NCBI GenBank assembly: GCA_964343305.1
Contig: CAYFJO010000043.1
Span: forward strand, 1 to 42,581
DNA length: 42,581 bases
Direction of reading: 5' to 3'
Source: CAYFJO01 sp964343305
GTDB lineage: Bacteria; Planctomycetota; Planctomycetia; Pirellulales; Pirellulaceae
Positions 17,201-27,800 of the stretch are shown here, one piece after another. Made by a program: the position numbers and the translations under genes. Under the pieces are notes generated by a model, which saw nothing but the letters and a program-made list of their open reading frames with translations, had not been told where the DNA came from and did not search any database. Numbering within the stretch: the stretch's first letter is position 1; every line of letters begins with the position of its first letter.

Positions 17201-20200
17201 GATCGTCTTCGCCCGAAATATCGCATAGCAACTGCGGTTTCCGCTTCAGCAATTCTGCCCGCGACTCGTTTCGCCAGATCTGAATCTCATGCAGGCCGGG
17301 GCGTAGTTCGCGTTCGATTGTCAGCAAATCATTGGACTCTTCATCGGCTGGCTGACCGTCGATCAGGAAGACAGTTTGTGTCTTGTCCGCAAGTGGTAGT
17401 CCGGTCAGTTGAAACGTCCGGATCGCGGCGGCCGGCTGGTAGAACAACGCTCGATAGCGAATCATCGTTGGGTAACCGGGATGTCCGCCGGAAGCGTGGG
17501 CGAGATTCAAGTCACCCAACCCGGGAACGATGAAAGCTCCGTAGGGAATCGCCGCCCGAGCCGAGCCGAACTCCATCGCTTTCAGCCACGCATCCGGTAG
17601 CGAACGATCTTTCGGCGGCTCGACGCGAATCGCTCGGCCGTACGTGGGGAACGAAGTGATCTGCGACCGACCGTCCCATGGAGCGGGGTCGTCGGGGAAG
17701 CGGGCGCGTGTTGCCCAGTCGCGGCCGTTCATTGAAGTCTGCACGATGAAGTGCGTCGGCGCGAGCGTCGGATCGGTGCAGCGGACGATCATCTTGTCGA
17801 CCGGCACGTTGTCGTTGAGGTCGATGCCCAGCATGCGTTCGCTGGCTTTGCTGCCAACGGCTCCCGACCAGCCGGGATACGGCTCGGCGCTGATGACCAT
17901 GTTCGGATCGCTGCCGGGCGCGGATTCGGATGCATAGGCCAGCGCCTGTGCCGTGCCGGTCGGGACGATGGCTTCGAACTCGCCGGAGTGCGTGCCTGTT
18001 TCAACGAGCCTCAGTTGCGAGATGATGTCGCCGCTGCTGGTGGTCAGCGACACGACGATCTCGTCCACTTCAGCGGTCGTGCTTTGATCGGGATCGAACA
18101 CGCGCAGATAAATCGGGTTTCCCGGCCGCACGCTTCGTGTGCCGAGTGCCTGTTGAGCCGACGAAACGCCCAGCTCGGAAAGGTCCAGTCGCCGTTCGCC
18201 TGTTCGCGGTGGAAAGGCTCCGGCGGAGATGTCCAATCGAGCATTCGACGCCACACCGATGACCACCTCGGGATCGGGCGGCAGGTCGGTCATCTTCGCG
18301 CGGAACTCCTTCGAGTAGCCGTAGCGAATCTTGTCGCGACCGAGCACTTGCAGCGTCTTGTCGCCCGGTTGCGGAGCGGCCAGTTTCGTCGGCACTTCGG
18401 CTCGATACTTCGATTTGTCGTCGCCCAGTTGATGAAGCATCACGCGTTCGCGATCGCCCGACTCGGCCCAGATTTCGACTTCGATGTCGGCCCCGACGCC
18501 GGCCACGTTCAGCGACGGATCGTTGAGATTTATCTTGATCAATTCACCGGGAACGATGACGCCCTGATCGCGGGTCGCTCCGAGTTCGATCTCCGCGGCA
18601 TCGACCAGCTTTCGCATTTCGAGCTGTGCCTTGCCGAGCAGGATCAGGCCGTCGGCGTGGTTCGGCTCGCGTTTCAATACGGCGGTGACTTCGTCGTATG
18701 CGTCGGCGTATTTTTCCTGATCGAAGAAGACTTCCGCCCGCGCGAAGTGGACTCGCTTCCGCAGATCGTCGTTGCGGATCAGCATCAGCTTGTCCAGCTC
18801 GGAGATCGCGCTGCCGAAATTGCGCGACGTGCGATCGACCATCACCGACCGCAACGCCGACTTGTATTGCAGCTCGGTCTGCTGATGTTCGGCGGCATCG
18901 GCCACGCGGCGGTACCATGCGCGAGCCGTCTGGTAGTTGCCCTTCTGGAACGCTGTGTCAGCGTAAGCAATCTTGAGGTCGGCTTCCTGTTGCGGCGTGA
19001 ACGAACCGGCTTCGCGACGCGACCAGATCATCAGCTCCTTGACCAGAATCTCGGCCCGTTCGGTGTCGCGGTCTTCGATGTTGCGTTCCAGCAGCCACAG
19101 GCAGTAGCCGGGCGTGAGTTTGCGGATCAGTGGTTCGTCGGACGAGCCATCCAGCAACTCGGCGTTCTTGTCGTACAAGTCCCACGCCGCGCCAACGTTG
19201 CTCAACGCGAACTCGGCCTGCGATTTGTAGACGGGATACGTCGGATCGAGTTCATCGACCGGAATGTCGATCACGCCGATCGCCAGCGCCGCCTTGCCGC
19301 TGGCAGCAACAACGCGAGCTTTGATGTCGGGAATTCCCCAGTCTCGTTGCAGGAAAAGTTTGCGACCGACCGGGCCACTCAGCGCTGTGCGACAAAACGT
19401 CACCGCGATCGAAGCGGCATCGTCGTCGAGTGCGGCCTGCGTCATGAACGACAACGCGATCGCTCCGCGAGACTGCGGATGATCCTTCGCTGCTGCGGCC
19501 TGCCAGAGACCGTCCGCGTAGGGTTCGAGCGGTCCCCATTGCTTGCTCTCCTGAGCATCCTTCGCGATGCGGATGACGAGCGCCTCATAACCCTGCCGAG
19601 TCGGATACTCGCCGATCGGCGCGTTTTCAATGAACAGCGAAAGCACGAGCCCGCGCGTCGCCGCTGACCATTCGGGCAGCGCCGCCACCGGTTGCAGCCC
19701 GAAAACCGGTACGGGGATCGGCGCTTTGGCGGCGCGATCAACAACCGTCTTCAGTGCCGCTTCAACCTGAGCCGGAGCGGCATCCTTCGGCAGCGACAGC
19801 AGTTCGCGACTGACGTAATGCGGATTGGTCGCGCCATCGACAGCCGTAACCGCGAGAGGACCAAAGTGATGATGGTCCGCAGCCACTCGTCGGTATTCAT
19901 AGTCGAGCTTGGCGAAGGCGGGCGATCGAGCCAGTTCGGCCATGAACGCCTTCGCGTTCGGATCGTCCCGATTGATGCCGTGCAGCCACATGCCGAAGAT
20001 CGACTCATTCAATTCGCCAGCCTGCATTTGCGACTTCACCATCTCGCCGAGATGCGTAATCAGTTCGGCAGCCACCTCGCGGGTCGCTCGCTGGTGATAG
20101 CGGAAGTGGTTGTCATAAATGTCCGCTTCCCACCGCATGGCTCCGCTGCTCTTTGGCCCAAACCGCACTTTCCCTAAGGCTCGATGCAGCAGATATTCAC

Positions 20201-21842
20201 GTTCGCCCTGCAGGTTCGCCACGAGTGTCTTGATCAATTGCGTCTTGTCGGCATCCGGCGCGTTGGTGAAGACCTGATCGAACAGCGGCAGAGCACCGGG
20301 ATTGGACGGTCCTGCCGACAACAAATCCTTGTAGATCGTGTTCAGCGCTGCGAGCCGATCGCGGGCCGACGCTTCTTTCGCAATTTTTTTTTCGCGCTGC
20401 TGGTAACGGGCGTCGAGCTTGGCGTACTTGTTGATGGGCACATCGTGTTCCACATCCCGCTCGAACATGCCGCTGTGCCAGAGACCATGCGTGAGCGCCT
20501 TCACATCATTAAACCGCCACATCTCTGACTGAATCATGTAGTCGGTAACGGTGCTGTAATTGCGATCCGGCCTCGCCCATGCGCGAACCATCGCGGCCTG
20601 AGCGTGCGGGTTGCGGACCAACTGCGGCGCAAGCGCTTTGGCTTCTTCGACGGTGATGGTCTTGTCGAACAACGGAACATCGCTGACCGTCAGGCCATTC
20701 AGCATTCCGGGAAACTGAATCACGGCTTTGCGAATAACGGCCGGATCAAACTTCACCCGATTCTGTGCGATCTGGAAGGCGAGTAGATCGTCCCGCTTGT
20801 CCGCCGACATCCGCGGCAGCACGCCGAGCAGTTGAGCAAGCTTGCGTTCGCCTTCAATGTCAAAACGCTTCTGGCAGTTGCCCGAGTGGTGATGGTCGTA
20901 TTCCACGCCCCATCCCTGCGCGACCAGAAAGGCACCGCGATCAGGATCAACCTTCAGCAACTCCGCCGCAGCCGCCAGCGGAGAATCGGTCAGTTTCGGA
21001 TCGGCCGGAGCGTTGGCATCCCGCAGCTCATCCAGCTTCTGGTTGTACGGCATGACCGTGGCAACCCATTTCAGCCGCGCCTTGAACAGCGTCGGAGCAT
21101 TCGCGGCCCCCAGCCGCATCGCCGCTGCATGATCGTCCGGAGTTTCCTTCTTGAACTGCTCGTACTGCGAACAGATCCATTCAAAGTCTTCGGTAAACCT
21201 CGCCTGATCGGTCGCTCGATCGTTCACGATCACAACCAGTCGATCGCACATGGCGATGAGGTCTCGGCGTTTCGTCGCCTGATCAAGGAACCAGCGATCG
21301 TATCGCTTAGCCGTCCCGAACGACCGCAGTCGATTGCCTTCCTTCCGCATAAACAGATAAGCGGCGTTTTGATCCCCGATCGAATTCAGCAGCAGCCGAT
21401 ACGTCGCATCAACCGCGATGCCGGCGGCATTTGCGTTGACATCTTTCACCTGCAGCAACCGCTGATACAAACCAACGGCCGTCTGCCACTGCCCCGAATA
21501 CTCCGCCGCCCGCGCGGCATGAAACATCGCCGGTTGCGTCTGCAGGAGATTCCGATTCAACCACGGCTGCACAACAGCCATCGCCTCAGCCGAACGATGT
21601 TCGGCAACGCCGGTTTTGAGAATCGTTGTGACGTTGGCCTCGGTTTGCGTGGCGTTTGCCTGTTTGAACGCCGCGATTTGATTGTCAAGCGGCGAGGCGT
21701 TAGCGGTAGTCGCGAAGCCAATGAGCATAAGTAGCGAAACTCGCCGAGCGTTTCGGCACGTCACGGATCGCCGAAAGTCTTGGCGACTTTCGCTACGACC
21801 GACTGTCATTTGAATGCGATTTATCATTGGGTATTTCGTCAT
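14265..21842 (-). CDS. Giant exported TPR / surface-repeat protein (second of tandem pair)
   Basis: About 2525 aa. The frame opens at a GTG (21851), but the ATG at 21842 has AGGTGG 5 nt upstream; both adjoin the stop of the first giant, so translation is probably coupled. A long n-region, partly encoded by a hairpin repeat (21731-21796), precedes a signal peptide core (VSLLMLIGFATTANAS). Residues ~45-1130 are mostly helical and TPR-like. The middle holds beta repeats with D-P-D-Q-S-T-T-A-E-V-D-E ... E-T-G-T-H-S-G-E-F (~1250-1290), D-P-D-M-D-T-S-P-E-R-D ... E-T-Q-P-H-S-G-I-F (~1720-1780) and E-T-A-A-H-S-G-H-F (~2115). C-terminal TPRs (~2200-2520) are of the BamD/YbgF type (ALARFSKIPLDYPDTEFAPQ). 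It is paralogous along its length to the upstream giant (for example PVYKSQAEFAL against PIYKSQAEFAI). Likely a periplasmic or surface scaffold; no catalytic motif seen. Confidence 0.85.
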   Translation of the reverse strand: MTKYPMINRIQMTVGRSESRQDFRRSVTCRNARRVSLLMLIGFATTANASPLDNQIAAFKQANATQTEANVTTILKTGVAEHRSAEAMAVVQPWLNRNLLQTQPAMFHAARAAEYSGQWQTAVGLYQRLLQVKDVNANAAGIAVDATYRLLLNSIGDQNAAYLFMRKEGNRLRSFGTAKRYDRWFLDQATKRRDLIAMCDRLVVIVNDRATDQARFTEDFEWICSQYEQFKKETPDDHAAAMRLGAANAPTLFKARLKWVATVMPYNQKLDELRDANAPADPKLTDSPLAAAAELLKVDPDRGAFLVAQGWGVEYDHHHSGNCQKRFDIEGERKLAQLLGVLPRMSADKRDDLLAFQIAQNRVKFDPAVIRKAVIQFPGMLNGLTVSDVPLFDKTITVEEAKALAPQLVRNPHAQAAMVRAWARPDRNYSTVTDYMIQSEMWRFNDVKALTHGLWHSGMFERDVEHDVPINKYAKLDARYQQREKKIAKEASARDRLAALNTIYKDLLSAGPSNPGALPLFDQVFTNAPDADKTQLIKTLVANLQGEREYLLHRALGKVRFGPKSSGAMRWEADIYDNHFRYHQRATREVAAELITHLGEMVKSQMQAGELNESIFGMWLHGINRDDPNAKAFMAELARSPAFAKLDYEYRRVAADHHHFGPLAVTAVDGATNPHYVSRELLSLPKDAAPAQVEAALKTVVDRAAKAPIPVPVFGLQPVAALPEWSAATRGLVLSLFIENAPIGEYPTRQGYEALVIRIAKDAQESKQWGPLEPYADGLWQAAAAKDHPQSRGAIALSFMTQAALDDDAASIAVTFCRTALSGPVGRKLFLQRDWGIPDIKARVVAASGKAALAIGVIDIPVDELDPTYPVYKSQAEFALSNVGAAWDLYDKNAELLDGSSDEPLIRKLTPGYCLWLLERNIEDRDTERAEILVKELMIWSRREAGSFTPQQEADLKIAYADTAFQKGNYQTARAWYRRVADAAEHQQTELQYKSALRSVMVDRTSRNFGSAISELDKLMLIRNDDLRKRVHFARAEVFFDQEKYADAYDEVTAVLKREPNHADGLILLGKAQLEMRKLVDAAEIELGATRDQGVIVPGELIKINLNDPSLNVAGVGADIEVEIWAESGDRERVMLHQLGDDKSKYRAEVPTKLAAPQPGDKTLQVLGRDKIRYGYSKEFRAKMTDLPPDPEVVIGVASNARLDISAGAFPPRTGERRLDLSELGVSSAQQALGTRSVRPGNPIYLRVFDPDQSTTAEVDEIVVSLTTSSGDIISQLRLVETGTHSGEFEAIVPTGTAQALAYASESAPGSDPNMVISAEPYPGWSGAVGSKASERMLGIDLNDNVPVDKMIVRCTDPTLAPTHFIVQTSMNGRDWATRARFPDDPAPWDGRSQITSFPTYGRAIRVEPPKDRSLPDAWLKAMEFGSARAAIPYGAFIVPGLGDLNLAHASGGHPGYPTMIRYRALFYQPAAAIRTFQLTGLPLADKTQTVFLIDGQPADEESNDLLTIERELRPGLHEIQIWRNESRAELLKRKPQLLCDISGEDDLQPSPDSMFDPKTFPAAVRQTIATPATIEAATDEEPGGATNFNITFGPNTQARIVRLVIAGHEGAAPAIHKITLTDRDGKQRLPVETDYRQLRNNQQLEVIPGDQISVRYEDTRIIAKAGSSGRTTARYEGRLGVAYNTATISASFLNYELNSEGERQLVLEDIRRFKMDDAVAIVITDPDMDTSPERDTIEFTVAAVGQAAGLPGAAAAEAGSSSNGKNVIALETQPHSGIFLGRIFPIEGEPSRDSEIQVAEGGTLIATYLDQENLDPGIPTDRTVTIEHARYTKPSLAVYNVTTEQLPPPESDENEQPDDDENGPEIILPRRSLNYAHMDHAAIKSQTPQSLIGAELRFDVIAPHLAFAGSSTITAYVQTDRGRKAAGELSGSPFDVRVPGTLKLNGRLSLRESASFRGAKDDHEASGYIPGTPAKAPSNAPPLDQGRFSFSVPLILGELPSRSFATSAADSLPSSQIPDGLAVRAGDKVYIGYAYKDEQGKPQWHTTTVTLTSDAFLDVMNGRYRREISKAFVGEKLYVRLIAPGLDQGPDRDATTVDLKAASGGTTAFQLRETAAHSGHFKGSFALGYASKPTSKKLPSVALHGFPVKYGDQVTVSVSGKALAAGGAGPGASALPLTVSVNKGADGAVEPFSKRYGEDGVAIRTTFTLAECFFELAKHHRKMDQESLARREMSHAQKLLAEAIASHQDDELKAHAEYLLGNLAQEYADLSKNEASKQLMYQDALARFSKIPLDYPDTEFAPQAQFKKALVYEKMGELDIAVEEYVKLAYKYPDHELIPSVMSRLGSYFQKLGLTYKNEAEALEKKENDVEAAGEAIRFRELATKECLNAATVFSKLQSRFPDDKLAGLAGLRSAQNYMRAGDYKTAVEAFKIVIDNESYDGRDIRAQALYWNGLSHERMAAQSSRGDDLQTAYEIYRRTTFDFPDSVWAKYSRGRLADPAFARIIKMEEEARERLLEGLKKQR
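15307..15368. repeat. 27-bp inverted repeat inside the second giant gene
   Basis: Arms beginning GTGAGCGG and ending GCCGGT/CCCGGT pair with three mismatches over 27 bp around a short loop. The element is translated in frame as SGKALAAGGAGPGASALPL, a sequence style I associate with a dispersed planctomycete repeat. Confidence 0.7.
15952..16005. repeat. Perfect 24-bp inverted repeat inside the second giant gene
   Basis: Arms 15952-15975 and 15982-16005 are perfectly complementary around a 6-nt loop (GATGCA). The DNA is translated in frame as GRLSLRESASFRGAKDDH, which does not match the corresponding part of the paralogue, so it looks like an insertion tolerated by the protein. Confidence 0.8.
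21731..21796. repeat. GTAG-headed inverted hairpin pair (REPIN-like), locus 3
   Basis: GTAGCGAAACTCGCCGAG and, inverted, GTAGCGAAAGTCGCCAAG form imperfect 26-bp arms. It is translated as part of the signal-peptide n-region of the second giant (ESRQDFRRSVTCRNARRV). Confidence 0.65.
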
Positions 21843-21851
21843 GGCGTCCAC

Positions 21852-24800
21852 CTACTCCTGTCCTTCCTGCAATCGTTTGATCTCCAGATCGCGATCGAGC
21901 CTTAACAACCGCTCGGTGGACAATTGCCCGCGGGCGTAGGCGGCCCATTTGCTTTCGGGGAAGTCGTAGGTGATGCGTTTGTATAAGGCGTAGGCTTGTA
22001 ACTGACGGTTCAACGACTCGTGGCTGCGTGCGGCCCAGTACATGGCTTCGGATCGCAGCGTCGGGCCGTCGTAGGCTTCTTCATTCACGACGCTCAGCAG
22101 CACCTTCACCGCGTCGGCGAAGCGTTCGGCTCGCATGTAAATCTGGCCGGCTCGCAGGCCCGCTTTGCCGGCTAGGTCGTGGTTGGGGAAGCGGGTTTGC
22201 AGACGCTCGAAGATCTGCGCCGCTTTGACGTACTCGATGTGCGAGAGCTTTTCGAGTGCCGTGCCTTTGTGCTCGGCGTCTTTGTCGTCGGCTTCGGCCT
22301 TGGCGAGCAGCGGAGCGGCCTCGCGTTCGTAAGCTACGGCCTTGCGTTGGAAGTGTGTGCCGAGCCGCGCCATGGCCGTTGCTAGGTGTTCGGACTCGGG
22401 GTACTTGTAGGCCAGCTTGACGTACTCTTGAGCGGCGATTTCCGGTTCCTTCAACGCTTCGTAGATGAGGGCTATTTTGAACTGGGCTTTCGACGCGTAT
22501 TCGGTGTCGGCGTAGCTGCCGGTGATCGTCATGAAGCGAGCCAGCGCCGCCTGATAGCGCCGTTTCCGCAGTTCGGGATTGGTCGTGGCTTCGGCGTCTT
22601 CCTGCGTGAGGCCGCCGAGCAGGTATTCGGCGTGCGATCGAGTCTCCGGGTCGGTGAACTGGCTGACTGCGTTGGCCAGCAGTTGTTTGGCCCGCGTGAA
22701 TTCGCGGTCGGCCTGTTCCGGTTCGCCGGTCTTGCGATGGCGGCGGGCGAGTTCCAGATAACTCTCGGCCATGGCAAACTGCGTGTGCATCGCCATCTCG
22801 GAATCTTCGTACTGCTTCGAGAACGGCGCGATGGTGCCGTCCGAGCCCTTGCCGATCGTGACATACTGAGTCGGCGTCTTGCGGCCGGACGCGTCGGTGT
22901 AGCGGACGCCGACCGCATCGCCGTAGATCACGGGGAAGCCGAGCCGCCGGACGTCGTACTCGGCGGGTTTGTCTTCGTCAGCCGCGGCATCCTCTGAAAC
23001 ATACGTCAGTTGATACGAACCCTTGAAGATGCCCGTGTGCGTGTCGGTCTCGCGGAGATACACGTAATGTTTCTGACCGGATTTCGACGCCATGTAGCAT
23101 CGCACTCTGTCGCGGCCGTCCGTGCGATCCGCGGCCAGATCAATCACTCGCAGGTGGACCTTCTCACCCACGAAGGCCTCGGTCAGCGGGCCGCGAAAAC
23201 CTTCGGTCATCACATCGAGCATTGGATGCGTGATGACTTTGGCCGACGAAGTCGCCCAGCGTGTTTTGCCCGCGTCGTCTTTGTATCGGACGCCGATGTG
23301 AATTCGCTCGCCGGTGCGAACGGTCAGGCCATATTGCGTCGGCAGCTTGAGTTCGCGGACCCTTTCAGTATCGGCGTAGCTGTACTTGGGCAGGATGCCG
23401 GCAATCAGCGGGACTTCGATACGGAAGCGACCGGCTTCGGCGTAGTCTCTGGTCCGCTCTTCATATGAGCGGGCACGCGACAGGCTTTCGCCTTCAGTGG
23501 CCAAGACGCGATAACCGGCGCGGAGCATACCCGGATGGATGCGCGGCGCTGCACCGAGCGTCGCTTCAAACCGCAGCGTGCCGGGAACATCAACATTGAA
23601 CGAGCCGTTCGCCGCGCCGCCGGCAAGTTTTCGGCCTTGATCGGTCTGCAAGAAAATGTCGACTGTCGCAGTCGTCGAAAGAGCGATGTGCGGAGCGATC
23701 ACGTCGATCAACGCGACTCGGCCGTGGACCACTTCAACGCCGTCGGCCGGAGCGTTCTTTGCATCGACGAACGTGCGGCGAATTTCATAGCGGTTGCGAA
23801 TCCGTTCCATGATCGCCTCTTCGCGTGCGGTGGCCTTACGACCTTGGAGGTCCGGCAAAAAGTCCGTGTTCAGTGCTTCCGCCGGACCGGCGTCTTCCGC
23901 GAGGCCGCGTGTGACTGTCATGTGAGCCACTTCAATCTTCGGCGTCCGGAATGCCGCGGACAGGCACGATGCTGTCCGGTCATAAGGAACGCCGGGGCGA
24001 TGATTCTCGGTGTCGCGATAAGCGACCATCAGCCTGCTGGCATTGGGAACGTAAACTTTGTAGCTACCGTCGCCAGACGGTGGATTCGAGCCGGATGACT
24101 CCACGCTCTGGCGAGCGTAGCTACGATCAGTAACCGGGGTCACAAACGCGCGGAACATTCCCGACGACGGTCCGGTTTCTTTGGCGACAAACTTCCGCTC
24201 GTTGCCATCACCATCGATGACCCGGAACGTGACTTCATCGGGCTCGACCGTGGCGTCCATGTCCGCGTCGCGAATTACGACGGGGAACGGCTTGCCATGC
24301 TGGAAACGCAACAGGCGTTCGTAGTACGGCATCTTCCTTCGGTGCCGGCTGCTGTAACGCGGCTCGACGTCGGCGAACTCGATGCGGCTGTCGCTGTAAG
24401 ACACATTCAAAAACCGCTCGTGCTTCTGCTGGCCCTTCGTCACATAGCGATCGTCCACGTAGCGAACCGTGACTTTGTCGCCGGAGAGAATTTCCAGCGT
24501 CTCGTTCTTCCGCAGTTCGCCGAAGTCCTGCGGCACGGGCAGCAGCGTGTTGCCGTCGGACGTCGTCAGCTTCAGGCGATTGAGCGACGGAACCGGTCCT
24601 TCGTTACCAGTAAACACGATCCGCAACAAACGGGCTCGCGAGCCTTCTGCGAAGTTGACGGTGAACTTTGTCCCGTCGTCGTTTGCAACAAGTCGGGCCG
24701 GCGCGTTGCGATGTTCCAGCGCTCCGTCGGGAAACGTTTTTGGATCGAAGAAACTGTCGGGGCAATCGACCAGCTTGTCGTCGTCGAGGTTCGCCTGCAA

Positions 24801-27800
24801 ACTCGTCGTGCGACCGAAGCCGAACGTCGTCTGTACCCAGCCGATCCCCCAGATCTCGAAGCGATGCAAACCGGCTCGCAGATTGATTGTTCCGTCCAGT
24901 TTGCCGCCAGTCGATTTGATTTCTTCGGCTTGTGGGTTCGGAGTCCGTTTGCCGTCCGTCTCGACCATCGGCCTTTCCGTAATCGGACGACCATCAATTG
25001 CCATCAAGACCTTCGGCAACGACGACAACGATGGATGCACGTTTTCCGGCAACTGGTGTTTGCCCAGCGTGAGTTGGAAACGCCGCGTCACGTCGGCGTG
25101 TTCGTAAAACCAGCCGCGGAAGCGATACACGACGTGCGGGCAGTCATGCTGCCGGTGACGTTTCCACTTCAGCGCCGTCGCGACGGACACCGGCATGGCT
25201 TCCGACGGCCCGCCCACATTCCGGGCGATCCCTTGCGGGAATGTCTGAGTCAGCCAGCCTTGCTCCAGATGCTGCTGGAGTTCCTGCAACGCGTAAACGG
25301 TCGGGCGGTTGCCCATCTGAAAGCGGTCGGTGTCGCTCATCACAACGATTGATGATTGCCACACTTGAGGGATGTCGACGGCCTCGGGCAAACCTTCCGC
25401 CTTGGGCGTTGGGTGAAGATCAATCTTGCCGCGAGCAACCGTGGTCCAGCGACCGGGATTCATGGCCGTTTGCACAAGAAAACTCTTCAGACCAAAGCCC
25501 GCGTCCGACGCTTCGATCTCCAGTGAACCGAGCGGCGCGTTGTCGTTCAGATCGACTGTGAAGGAGTGCGCCGCGTTTCCAGCAGGGACAGGACGCCACG
25601 CGTCGTAGGCGTCGTTGGGGCTAATGACCATATTCGGATTCCGCCCGGTCTCGGACGTCGATCCGAACGCCATCGCCTGAGCCCGCGAGGTCGGCACTGA
25701 GCCTTCAAACAGCCCGGTATGCGTTCCCGTTTCCGTCAACACGATGCGGCCGAGCGAATCGCCGCTGGACGAGATCACCGTGACCGGCAGTTCGTCGATC
25801 TCCGCTGTGCGACCGCGGTCGGGGTCAATCACTCGCAGATGGATCGGATTGCCGGGCTTCACTCGCGCCGCCAAAGCACGATAGCGAGCGGCAGCGGCCG
25901 CCTCGGCTTTCAACTCCGCGATGATTTCGGGATCGGTGTTCGCGAGGTTCGTGATGCCCTTGTCTTCCAGCGCGGCCGTCACCCGTTCCATGTCAGCTAC
26001 TCGCTGCTCGTTCGCCGACAGCAGCTTGCGAGCCGACGCCATCAGCATCGCATCCGATGCCACGATGATCGGCCCGCCGCGGTTCTCGCCAAGGTTCGTG
26101 ACCTTCGCCCGAAACCGCTCGGAGTACGCGTAAAAGATTTCGTCGTCGCCCACGACCTGCAGCGTGCGATCGCCCGGTTCCGGCTTGCCGAGCGACGTCC
26201 GCACCTCGCCGCGATACTTCGTCTTCTCGTCGCCGAACTGCCGCAGCAGCAGATGTTCTTTGTCGCCGGACGTGGCCCAGACGATGACCTCGATCTCGCT
26301 GCCGCCGCTGGAGACCGACAGCGTGGGATCGTTGAGCGTGACCTTCAGCACTTCGCCCGGCACCAGCGAAGCCTGCCGCGTGGCCGAACCGAGTTCGAGT
26401 TCCGTCGCCTCGATCAGCCGCTTCAACTTGAGCTGGACGCGGCCGCGAAGAATCGTGGCGTCGGAGTGCGTCGCATCACGCTCCAGCACTTTGGCGATCT
26501 CGTCGGCCGCATCCTCGTATTCTTCCATGTCGTAATAGACTTCGGCCCGAGCGTGATGGGCGGCGGTAATCAGTTGCGGAATCTTCTCGGCGTCGAGTGC
26601 CACAAGCGTCGCCAGCGCCGCATCAAAATCTTTCGAGATACGTTCGACCCGCACCCGCCGAAGCGTGGCCGTATGCCGAGCGAAGACGCCGGCGTAGTTC
26701 TCATTCTTCTGAATGCCCGCGTAAATTTTGTGAGCTTCCGGCAGCATGCCGCGCTGCATGGCGATGTCTCCGTAAGCGATCTCCATCGCCAGTTTCTGAT
26801 CCGCGGCAAACGCGGTCGTCGATTCCTGCGACCACAACATCAACGCCTTGACCAGTTCTTCCTGCCGCAGCTCGTCGCGTCCGTCGATCGTCCGTTGCAG
26901 CACCCACAACAGATACGGCACCGACAGATCGCGATGCACCGGCAGAAGCTGATCGGCATGCTCGTCGTACAGTTTGACGGCGCTGTCTTCGTTGCCAATC
27001 GCGAACTCGGCCTGCGACTTGTAAATCGGATAAGCCGGATCGGACGCGGGCACCGGCACTTCGATCAGCTTCATCGCCAACGCCGCCTTGCCGCGAATCG
27101 ACTTCAAACGTGGGATGTCGGTTTCGCGTTTGTAATAAGTATGCCCGTGACGATGTCGGGCAATAGTCTGCAACCCGCATCGAGCCCAAGTGCTCGCCGC
27201 CGACGGGTCGGTTTCGACCAGCGATTCGGCGAAGTTAATCATCGGTTGCAACGGATGATGGTGACGTTCCGTGTGATGCCAGAAGTAAGGCACCGTCTGG
27301 TGGAGCAGTATTCCCGCAGGATGGGCACTCTTGCCCGTCCCAGCATCATCGGGTTGGTCGGGACGGGCAGGAGTGCCCATCCTACTTACGAAATACGTCC
27401 ACAGCCGATGATCGAACGAGGCGTTGTAGCCGTCGCGATGAAACGTCCTCATCGGCCCAGCCATCCGCAGCAATAACTCCATCACCTTCGGATCGGTGAA
27501 GACCGCATCATCGACCTTGGCAAGCTGGTCGAGCCCCAGAATCTCCAGCCGCGCGGGAGCTTTCTGGCAACCATCAAACGCCGCCGAAAGAGCCGCGACG
27601 GTCTTCGCCACGTCCGGCTGGTAACCGGGAGCTTCTGCATTCGGCTGGTCGCCCTCTGGCTTCGACGGCTTCCAATCTGCAGGCGGCTGCATTAACACGA
27701 GCAAATCCTTGCACACCAGCTTCGCGTCTGATGCCGTTACGAAAGCAAACTGCTCCGCCGTCATCGCCGATTGCTTGAACCACTGCCTCGCACCGTATCG

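Noticed and set aside
17751..19667. 638-codon open frame on the plus strand
   Set aside because: It is antisense to the second giant gene, whose domains and motifs are clear. The translation is rich in R, H, A and V with no recognisable domain, typical of a shadow frame in high-GC DNA.
25719..27476. 585-codon open frame on the plus strand
   Set aside because: Antisense to the first giant gene; low-complexity Arg/His-rich product, and part of it is the complement of the 27319-27382 hairpin repeat.
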